In this document: one piece after another, positions 1 through 5,732 of the stretch
How the letters are laid out: each line of letters opens with the position of its first letter
Position numbering within the stretch: the first letter of the stretch is position 1
DNA from: Thermoproteota archaeon
Lineage (GTDB): Archaea > Korarchaeota > Korarchaeia > Korarchaeales > Korarchaeaceae
Length of the DNA: 5,938 nucleotides
Direction: 5' to 3'
Assembly (NCBI GenBank): GCA_015521385.1
Contig: WAOH01000142.1
Location: 1-5,938, forward strand
Notes under the pieces: generated by a model
The model's input: the letters and a program-made list of their open reading frames with translations, nothing else
Database searches by the model: none
Told to the model about the DNA's origin: nothing
Translations under genes and position numbers: made by a program

Positions 1-259
1 CGGTGATTATCTTGACGTGTGCCATGAATCCCTTCTCAACTTTCACAATGTCCTCCAGAGGTATTTCAACGCGGCCAGCGTCCCTCCCCTTAACGGAGAG
101 GAACGCGGATCCTATGATGCTCTGAAAGCGGCTGGGCTCGAAGACTATCCTCCTGTCCGTCAGATAGAGCCTCCCATTGATCACCGTTCCTTCCCCCTCG
201 TAGGAGACGGGGAACCTGCCGGAGTCCATGATCACCCTCTCCCCCGATCTCAGGTCCAT
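1..259 (-). CDS. PH/GRAM-like domain protein, 3' end outside the window
   Basis: The minus strand is open from the ATG at 259 to the window edge, giving 86 residues with no stop. The protein begins MDLRSGERVIMDSG and contains GTVINGRLYLTDRRIVFEP at about residues 24-42. This pattern, a G-x-L-x-L-T-x-x-R-I-V-F strand pair, is typical of GRAM and bacterial PH-like domains. A second strand region follows (VEIPLEDIVKVEKG), as expected for the same fold. Such domains often bind lipids or proteins at membranes, but that role is inferred here. The start is supported by a GAGGTG site 5 nt upstream that overlaps the stop of the preceding gene; the nearby ATG at 265 and GTG at 268 are in a frame that stops at once. 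It is the third gene of the minus-strand operon. The remaining C-terminal part is not visible, so further domains cannot be excluded. Confidence 0.75.
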   Translation of the reverse strand, partial: MDLRSGERVIMDSGRFPVSYEGEGTVINGRLYLTDRRIVFEPSRFQSIIGSAFLSVKGRDAGRVEIPLEDIVKVEKGFMAHVKIIT

Positions 260-262
260 GCC

Positions 263-270
263 ATCACCTC
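263..270 (-). promoter_or_regulatory. Shine-Dalgarno site of the PH/GRAM-like gene
   Basis: The minus strand reads GAGGTGAT, matching the usual archaeal 16S rRNA 3' end (AUCACCUC). It lies 5 nt (counted from GAGGTG) before the ATG at 259 and overlaps the TGA stop of the upstream gene. This decides the start and suggests coupled translation. Confidence 0.7.
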
Positions 271-1411
271 ACGTTAGAGGAGCCCCACATTTCACGCAGA
301 ACTTGGCGTCGGATCTATTGAGGTGCCCGCATTCGGGACAGGGCTTCAGTCCCTCCTCGGTAGTGCTCGGTGCCTCTGCCCCATTCACGAGCTCGGCTAT
401 CTCCCCGTATTCCTCCTCAGTGAGCTCGCCTTTCTCGATTAACTTTGCCAAAGCCAGATCCAGCGCCCGTGCTTCGACCTCCAGATCGATGCTCTCGAGC
501 AGGAGATCCTCTAGGACCCTTCTGAGGTGTCGCTCACCCCTGATCGGTGTTATCTCAACGACCCCGGATCCCTCGTCCAGTATGCTCATCACGACGGCGG
601 CGCGCCCGAACCTGAAGAGTACAGCGGTTCGAACGTCAGGGAGCTCGGAGTCAGGCTCCTTCACCGCTGATATGACATCCACCCGATCCGGTGAGCCCAT
701 GGCGAGCGCTACCGGGAGGAAGTCCTCGGATACGGAGAAGCTGTCCTCCCCCAGCCTGACCAGAATCCCCTTCCTCGCGAGGGAAAGCAGGATCCCGTAA
801 ACCTCCTCCTCTCTAAGGTCCGGTGCTTCGGTCTCCCCGTAGAGTCGAATCTGCGCCATTATGGGGACGTGCATTCCGACCGAGACCCTCGCGCTGACAT
901 CGCTGGATGTGAAGGGGCTAAGGCCTGGCACATCCCCACCGTAGATGTCCATCGTCAGGATCAGCAGGAGGATCGTCAGCTCCTTCGCGTTCAGGACCAC
1001 GGATTCGGGGAGGCCATCTATACCCGAAGTCCCCTCGCCGAGCTCCTCTATTAGAGTCCTGACATCCTCCCTCCTCGCCACGATGCCATTCCGGTTGATG
1101 ACTAGAGAGTAAGCCCCGACCTCGCTATTCACGAAGGACCTCCTTGCGAACCCGATCCCCTTGGAGGAGATTTCCGAGAAGTGGAAGGTGAAGATGTCCA
1201 CTAGGGAGTCGGGATGGGAGAGGCTCGTGATCAGGTCCCTCATCCCCCTAGCCAGTCCCCTCTTGGACGCCAGCCTCCTGCGAGCGAGGGACTTCATACC
1301 GACCCCCAGATCGTCTGATGATCCCCAGATCGAGGGAAACATCCAGGGATCTGCTCCTGCGATTGAGAAGGCTGCGAGAAGTTCCTCGTTACTCAACCTG
1401 AGTTCACTCAT
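269..1411 (-). CDS. Uncharacterised protein with SHOCT-like segment and C-terminal zinc ribbon
   Basis: This 380-aa protein has no signal peptide and is probably cytosolic. Residues 1-190 form a mixed alpha/beta region I do not recognise, with one hydrophobic helix-like stretch at about 139-155 (VLNAKELTILLLILTMD). Residues 199-240 (EEEVYGILLSLARKGILV, then a short beta pair) could be a winged-helix-like unit. Residues 242-312 look alpha/beta. Residues 315-342 (ALDLALAKLIEKGELTEEEY) resemble the SHOCT short C-terminal domain, with the typical 'L-x-x-G-x-I/L-T-x-E-E-Y/F' turn. The end is a zinc ribbon with C358-x2-C361 and C372-x2-C375. The ATG lies inside the last codons of the upstream gene (8-bp overlap, ATGAGTGA), so the two are very likely translationally coupled. 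Its stop is 9 bp before the PH/GRAM-like gene. SHOCT segments are known to occur with bacterial PH domains, which fits that neighbour. A role as an adaptor or regulator of the membrane protein is inference only. Confidence 0.85.
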   Translation of the reverse strand: MSELRLSNEELLAAFSIAGADPWMFPSIWGSSDDLGVGMKSLARRRLASKRGLARGMRDLITSLSHPDSLVDIFTFHFSEISSKGIGFARRSFVNSEVGAYSLVINRNGIVARREDVRTLIEELGEGTSGIDGLPESVVLNAKELTILLLILTMDIYGGDVPGLSPFTSSDVSARVSVGMHVPIMAQIRLYGETEAPDLREEEVYGILLSLARKGILVRLGEDSFSVSEDFLPVALAMGSPDRVDVISAVKEPDSELPDVRTAVLFRFGRAAVVMSILDEGSGVVEITPIRGERHLRRVLEDLLLESIDLEVEARALDLALAKLIEKGELTEEEYGEIAELVNGAEAPSTTEEGLKPCPECGHLNRSDAKFCVKCGAPLT

Positions 1412-3398
1412 GGGTCAACATCTCCCTCATGCTCTTCCTCACCTTCTCGATCCTCTCGTCGCTCCATCCCCTCTCCTTCAACCTCTTGACGTACTCGGGA
1501 TCGTTGAGCTTCCGGAGGTGACTCTTCAACGAATCGTGATTCACTATTCCCTTGCTGTAATCGGAATACTTGCCCTCGAAGTACTTGTCGAAGGCCGCCC
1601 TGCTCCCCCTGTCGATCAGGCCCTCCACCTCCTGGATCCCCCTCGATATCGATATCCTGCCGCCCGTCCCCATGCTGAGGGCGGCGTCGGCGAGACCTAT
1701 TACGGGGTTCTTGGTCACGGTGTATATGATGACCTGCTCGCCCACAGCCTTGGTCGCTCCCAAAATCCTGCCGAGGGTGGGGTTCTCCTCGATGAACCGC
1801 TTGTTCTGATCCACGTACCTGTTGTAGCTCGTGGTGCCATCGTACACCTGGAGACCCACCGACGCGGCCCCGACGAACTTCTTTGCGGCGTTAGAGACCG
1901 CCTTGGTGGCCTTGGAGAGACCTTTGGACATGCTTTTCAGCCACTTGTAGGTCTTGGACGTTCTGGCAGCCCTCTTCGCCAGATTCCTCAGCCTGATGTA
2001 CTTCTCAGCCCACCAGAGCTTCCTGATCCCACCGGCCTCGGCCTGTATCTCTGTCAGCCTCGTCCACTTCTTACCACCCTTCCCCTTCAGAATGTCCCTC
2101 CACTCGTCCACCAGCTCCCTAGCCCTCTCGTACTCCTTCCCCTTCGCTATCTTCGAGATGCTCCGGCCCTTCCTCAGTTCCCTCAGGTCCTTGACCAACT
2201 TTGCCCTCTTTCCTCGAAACGCTTTCTCCACGGCTTTGTCCGCTCCCTTCCCCACCTTCACGTGCAGTTTTTGCTTACTGGCGTAGGACCCCGACTGGCT
2301 CACCAAGTCGGTCCACTGCTTGGTCTTGGGGGCCCAACCCTTGTTTGAATCCTCCACCGCCTCCGCAAATCTGTCAAAGTCCGTCCTATGATCGGAGTCA
2401 TCTCTCCCATTCCTTCCACTCTTCCCCCGGGATTTACCCCTCCCCCGGGCCTTCTTGGCTATCGCCACTCCTGTGGCGGTGGCGACACCGATGCCAACGG
2501 CCCCCGCGACTGAATCGCTAACCCCGCTATCGTTCCCATCCGCATCGGTGGTCGACGCGCTGGCTGTGGAGCTAGGTATGACCGGCCCGTCGAAGGGACC
2601 CCAGGCGCCCCTGTGACCCTCGCCGTCGTCGTAGACGAACTTGTACCTGTACGCGCCCGGATCAGCTCTCGAGAAGTCCATGTTCCAGTAGGCGTATCCC
2701 CTGCCGCTCACCTGATAGGAGTCGAAGCACTCCCATCCGTAATTGACTACCTCTATGCAGAGCTGGACGGTCACGGTATCCCCGTCGGGATCCTCCAGGC
2801 TCAGGGTGTATGTGTACATCCGGCCCCCTTGGCTCGAGGGGTTCAGGCCCTTCGAGATGAACTTGGGGGGAGAGTTGGGTGTGGCCATGGGTGGGACGGC
2901 GGGCGATGAAGTGGTGGAGGCGTCGAGCGAGCTCGTAGTGCTCGCTCCTCCGGCGTCGGTGTAGCCGTCACCTAGGTCGATGGAGGAGCACTTCCCCTCG
3001 GTCAGCAGCCTGTGGAACTTCTCGTTCGCGACCCTCTCCCTGAGGTAGAAGGACTGCACGGTCGTATTGTCGCACTGACCGTTGCAGATCATGCAGGTCC
3101 CGGTACACGAGCACTGCAGCCTCAGGAGTCTGTAATAGTACATGTCCGCCAGGTACTTATGGCATTCCGAGGTGCTCGACAGCTCCCTGGCCTTCAGATA
3201 GGCGCTCTGAAGCTTGTCCAGGTTCTCACTGCTGCAGGTATCGGGGATCGTGTTGCTGATGGTGCCGGGATCATCAGGTAGCTCAGGGGGCTGCGCCTTC
3301 ACCAGCGCCAAGCCAGCGCCTGAGAGGATCAGACCAGCGAGAAGAAGCGGCAAAATGAACCCTGCGCTCGGGCTCAACCTCATCATGTGAAATCGCAA
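1404..3398 (-). CDS. Secreted/membrane-anchored multidomain protein with Cys-rich and Ig-like ectodomain and basic C-terminal half
   Basis: This 664-aa protein starts with a signal peptide (hydrophobic core about 13-33, likely cleavage after A35). A Cys-rich helical region follows at 50-140, with C55, C79, C96, C98, C102, C105, C109 and C137. A Thr/Ser/Pro linker spans 147-178. An Ig/PKD-like beta domain covers about 176-274, with a DPDGD motif, C214/C224, and a G-x-Y-x-Y-K-F-x-Y-D-D-G strand pair near the end. A second Ser/Thr/Asp linker spans 276-295. A weakly hydrophobic Gly/Ala-rich membrane segment at about 296-314 is followed at once by KKARGRGKSRGKSGR. Residues 315-510 are helical and very rich in Lys/Arg. 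Residues 505-580 hold two small hydrophobic Gly/Ala stretches, and 585-664 is helical. By the positive-inside rule the N-terminal half is outside and the basic half inside. The start used is TTG, 9 nt after an AGGAG; ATG codons at 3386 and 3383 are good alternatives and leave the signal peptide intact. I recognise no named family for the full protein. Confidence 0.85.
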   Translation of the reverse strand: MRFHMMRLSPSAGFILPLLLAGLILSGAGLALVKAQPPELPDDPGTISNTIPDTCSSENLDKLQSAYLKARELSSTSECHKYLADMYYYRLLRLQCSCTGTCMICNGQCDNTTVQSFYLRERVANEKFHRLLTEGKCSSIDLGDGYTDAGGASTTSSLDASTTSSPAVPPMATPNSPPKFISKGLNPSSQGGRMYTYTLSLEDPDGDTVTVQLCIEVVNYGWECFDSYQVSGRGYAYWNMDFSRADPGAYRYKFVYDDGEGHRGAWGPFDGPVIPSSTASASTTDADGNDSGVSDSVAGAVGIGVATATGVAIAKKARGRGKSRGKSGRNGRDDSDHRTDFDRFAEAVEDSNKGWAPKTKQWTDLVSQSGSYASKQKLHVKVGKGADKAVEKAFRGKRAKLVKDLRELRKGRSISKIAKGKEYERARELVDEWRDILKGKGGKKWTRLTEIQAEAGGIRKLWWAEKYIRLRNLAKRAARTSKTYKWLKSMSKGLSKATKAVSNAAKKFVGAASVGLQVYDGTTSYNRYVDQNKRFIEENPTLGRILGATKAVGEQVIIYTVTKNPVIGLADAALSMGTGGRISISRGIQEVEGLIDRGSRAAFDKYFEGKYSDYSKGIVNHDSLKSHLRKLNDPEYVKRLKERGWSDERIEKVRKSMREMLTHE

Positions 3399-3431
3399 GC
3401 TACCAAACTCCTGCCGATCCGCTCTCTACTA

Positions 3432-3439
3432 CTTATAAG
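3432..3439. promoter_or_regulatory. Palindromic TATA box between divergent genes
   Basis: CTTATAAG is a perfect palindrome in the 92-bp gap between the divergent genes. An archaeal TATA box centre about 26 nt from the start site would put transcription starts near 3410 on the minus strand and near 3462 on the plus strand. Both leave short leaders before the respective start codons. No clear purine-rich BRE is visible on either side, so direction cannot be read from it. It is the only TATA-like element in the gap. Confidence 0.55.
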
Positions 3440-3476
3440 AGTGCGCTAATGTTTTTGAGTGAACTTCACACGGGGA

Positions 3477-3482
3477 GGAGGT
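3477..3482 (+). promoter_or_regulatory. Shine-Dalgarno site of pckA
   Basis: GGAGGT lies 8 nt before the ATG at 3491, within a longer GGGGAGGAGGT run. It supports this start. The site sits in the loop of a possible small hairpin (GGGGA at 3472-3476 with TCCCC at 3486-3490). Confidence 0.75.
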
Positions 3483-3490
3483 AAATCCCC

Positions 3491-5278
3491 ATGGGAAAGG
3501 TAATCCCACCCCTGGAGGACATCACTCCCGAGACCTTTCTGGACACGTTCGAACGTATTTTGGAGGTTAAGAGGAGGGCTGGCCTCAAACCGATCCTGGA
3601 CAACCCACCCGACCTCTTCGAGAGGGCCAAGATGTACGGGACTCAGTACAAGAACGGCTCTTGGAACTGGGCATCCAACATATGGAGTCGCTCCGCCAAG
3701 AACACGGTCGTGATAGAGGATGACGATCAGCTCAGGGAGGAGCACAAGTTACTCATGCTGAGGGTCTTGGAGCACATCCTTGCTCAGGGCCCCCTGATCA
3801 AGGTCGACGGGTACGTGGGCAAGCCGGGGACGAGAGCCCAGATGCATGCCCGGGTTTACGTCGACCCCCAATTTCCCGATCTCGCGTACAGGTGGAAGCA
3901 GCTGGTCTTTGACGCACCTCCCGACGAGGATCCCGATGTGATGATCTTCGCGGTCCCTCACTACTTGGGCAATCCCAACATCCCGGGAACCGACAGGATG
4001 CTGATGGTGATGCGCTTCCCCCACCACAACTTCACCATAATAACGGTCTCCTCCTACCAGGGAGAGATAAAGAAGGCATCCCTGACCCACTGGATCTACC
4101 ACGTTTACAAGAGGGGAGGGACGGGTGAGCACGCCTCCCTCAGGGAGTTCACCGTGAAGACGGTCGAGGGAGAGTGGAAGCGCATCGTCATGGCAGTGTG
4201 GGGATTGACGGGGACGGGCAAATCCACCCACGGCCTCTACGTCTGGACGCCCAACAACTCGAGGAAGTACGTGGAGGAGTTCGGAGTTAATCCCTTGGAC
4301 TATGTCAGGGATCAGGTCATCAAGAACGACGACATAGTCGCAATATTCGAGGACAGGGTCATAGGCTCCGAGAGGGGATCCTGGACCAAGACCGAGGACC
4401 TCACCCCGGAGCAGGAGGCCATGTGGAGGGCAGCGATGAGCCCCCACGCTTTACACGAGAACACGGAGTTCGACGAGAGGGGCTATCCCTCCTTCAAGGG
4501 CGAGCTCTTCCAGTACTTCGGCAGGCCCAACAGGAACTCCCGTTCTGTCCTCAGGCTCGAGGACACGGGCTACTTCGACGGCGATGTCGAATCTTCTGGC
4601 CCGCTTAACTTCGCCATATTCCTCAGTCCGGGCTACTTCACAGACTGGGCCTGGATGAAGGTGGAGGATCCGGCCCTGGCTGCGAAGATCCTGGCCGATG
4701 GGCGCACCATTGGGCACCCGGCCCAGTCCAAGGAGGTGGTGGGGAAGCTCAGGTACGTGGCGAGGTTCGCTCAGCCCTTCACCATGGGCGTGCCGAACAC
4801 GGCCCACGTGGTCAGGTTCTACGAGTACCTGAGGAAGAGGATCGAGCAGGGAGATCCCATACAGGTCTACGTGTTCAACAACACGGGCCGCATAATAGCG
4901 AAGTACAGGTGGGTGAGGATGAAGCTTGGAGACAGGGAGATAGAGGCACCCGAGCCCATACTGGTGGAGAAGAACGGTATACCTAAGGCGGTGGGTGGAG
5001 AGAGGCCCACGATTGAGGAGACGGAGCTGTTCATACTGCAGGCGGCCAGGGGAGCCGTCAGGTACAGGCCCCACCCGGTGTGGGGGGACAAAGCCCTGAT
5101 CCCGGTGGAGGTGCCCGGCCTGTCGGAGGAGAGGCTCAGACAGCTGGATCCGACCTCCTACTTGGACATGGACGAGTTCAGGAGGCTGCTGAGGGCCCAG
5201 ATCGAGGTCAGCAAGTACTACTTGGATAGGAACTGCCCCGGCCTGCCCAAGGAGATATACGAGGCCATGGACTTCTGA
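3491..5278 (+). CDS. pckA: ATP-dependent phosphoenolpyruvate carboxykinase, divergent archaeal type
   Basis: The 595-aa product fits the ATP-type PEPCK family, which interconverts oxaloacetate + ATP with PEP + CO2 + ADP in the cytosol, usually for gluconeogenesis. The motif order matches the family. SSYQGEIKKASL (187-198) corresponds to the Y-x-G-E-M-K-K-S motif, with K195 as the metal/substrate lysine. H214 lies 19 residues later, the same spacing as K213-H232 in the E. coli enzyme. The P-loop is GLTGTGKSTH (238-247, K244). KNDD (278-281) gives the metal-binding aspartate, and NRNSR (347-351) corresponds to the N-T-R substrate arginine. VFNNTG (461-466) resembles the V-L-N-T-G segment near the nucleotide. 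The N-terminal G-R-S-P-K-D-K-Y substrate motif is not clear; GKPGTR (110-115) may replace it. The protein is longer than the roughly 540-aa bacterial enzymes, partly from extra residues between P-loop and aspartate. It has its own SD site and is divergent from the membrane-protein operon. A related activity with changed specificity is possible. Confidence 0.87.
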   Translation: MGKVIPPLEDITPETFLDTFERILEVKRRAGLKPILDNPPDLFERAKMYGTQYKNGSWNWASNIWSRSAKNTVVIEDDDQLREEHKLLMLRVLEHILAQGPLIKVDGYVGKPGTRAQMHARVYVDPQFPDLAYRWKQLVFDAPPDEDPDVMIFAVPHYLGNPNIPGTDRMLMVMRFPHHNFTIITVSSYQGEIKKASLTHWIYHVYKRGGTGEHASLREFTVKTVEGEWKRIVMAVWGLTGTGKSTHGLYVWTPNNSRKYVEEFGVNPLDYVRDQVIKNDDIVAIFEDRVIGSERGSWTKTEDLTPEQEAMWRAAMSPHALHENTEFDERGYPSFKGELFQYFGRPNRNSRSVLRLEDTGYFDGDVESSGPLNFAIFLSPGYFTDWAWMKVEDPALAAKILADGRTIGHPAQSKEVVGKLRYVARFAQPFTMGVPNTAHVVRFYEYLRKRIEQGDPIQVYVFNNTGRIIAKYRWVRMKLGDREIEAPEPILVEKNGIPKAVGGERPTIEETELFILQAARGAVRYRPHPVWGDKALIPVEVPGLSEERLRQLDPTSYLDMDEFRRLLRAQIEVSKYYLDRNCPGLPKEIYEAMDF

Positions 5279-5290
5279 CCCCTGGCACAC

Positions 5291-5306
5291 TCTTTCTCTC
5301 TATTTG
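5291..5306 (+). terminator. Possible pyrimidine-rich terminator after pckA
   Basis: The plus strand reads TCTTTCTCTCTATTTG 12 nt after the pckA stop, in a 43-bp gap between convergent genes. Archaeal transcription often ends at T-rich tracts without a hairpin. The tract is interrupted by cytosines, so the call is weak. Confidence 0.3.
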
Positions 5307-5321
5307 TCCCGATCCATCAGC

Positions 5322-5721
5322 TCAGTCTCCCGCCTTCTTCAACTCCCTGATGAGGTCTTCAACGCTCATACACTCGGGGAACCTCAGGACATCCCTATCC
5401 TCGGTCACCAGCTTGATTCCATACTTCTTAGCTGCAATAAGGTATGATGCATCGTAGAACGTCAAATTCTCCCTTGCAGCAAGCTCCAAGATGTCGCTCA
5501 TGTCAGGCATCCTCCTCACGCTTACCTCGCTGAAGAATTCCTCGAACATCTCCACGACTACCTTCCGATTCTCAAGCCTCCCTCTCCTGAATTCCTTCCA
5601 CAGGACTTCCCGACCTCGTAGAAAGTGAGATGCAGGACTGAGAAAATGTGAGAGTACTCCATGACCTTCTCTCTCATCCTGAGGATGATGGGTAGATCGT
5701 GGAAGCGTCCAGCAGGTACAC
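5322..5721 (-). pseudogene. vapC: VapC-type PIN-domain toxin broken by two 1-nt frameshifts
   Basis: PIN-domain toxins of VapBC pairs are small Mg-dependent RNases. A complete PIN domain is encoded here, but in three frames. The first frame starts at GTG 5721 and reads VYLLDASTIY, holding the first catalytic Asp. Near 5689-5691 it must shift to read IILRMREKVMEY...LTFYEVG (5689-5609), with the conserved Glu. Near 5606-5608 it must shift again to read VLWKEFRRGRLENRK and on to LTFYDASYLIAAKKYG and LVTEDRDVLRF, which hold the last acidic residues, ending at 5322. Each shift is explained by one missing base. The span is 400 nt, and adding two bases gives 402 nt, or 133 residues plus stop, the usual VapC length. 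GTG 5721 has a GAGGTG site 5 nt upstream overlapping the vapB stop. An uncorrected ORF from 5765 exists, but its first 50 or so residues are out-of-frame sequence. Recent decay and assembly error are both possible. Confidence 0.82.
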
Positions 5722-5724
5722 GGG

Positions 5725-5732
5725 ATCACCTC
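5725..5732 (-). promoter_or_regulatory. Shine-Dalgarno site of vapC
   Basis: The minus strand reads GAGGTGAT with 5 nt from GAGGTG to the GTG at 5721, overlapping the vapB TGA stop. The layout is identical to that before the PH/GRAM-like gene. It supports the GTG start and coupled translation of toxin after antitoxin. Confidence 0.7.

Noticed and set aside
17..800. Plus-strand open frames at 17-277 and 228-800
   Set aside because: They oppose the PH/GRAM-like gene and the zinc-ribbon gene. They show no domain, and composition is Ser/Pro/Arg-rich as in shadow frames.
1161..2348. A 395-codon open frame on the plus strand
   Set aside because: It lies antisense to the membrane protein and the zinc-ribbon gene, both supported by domains and coupling. 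Its product is Leu/Pro/His-rich without motifs, as expected from the reverse complement of biased coding sequence, and no ribosome site supports it.
2421..2455. Repeated CCCCCGGG-type sequence
   Set aside because: It is the coding sequence of the GRGKSRGKS basic stretch in the membrane protein; the repeat is explained by codon repetition and not by a separate element.
3749..5290. Two long open frames on the minus strand (3749-4447 and 4451-5290)
   Set aside because: Both are antisense to pckA, whose motifs are clear. They are low-complexity mirror frames with no recognisable domain.
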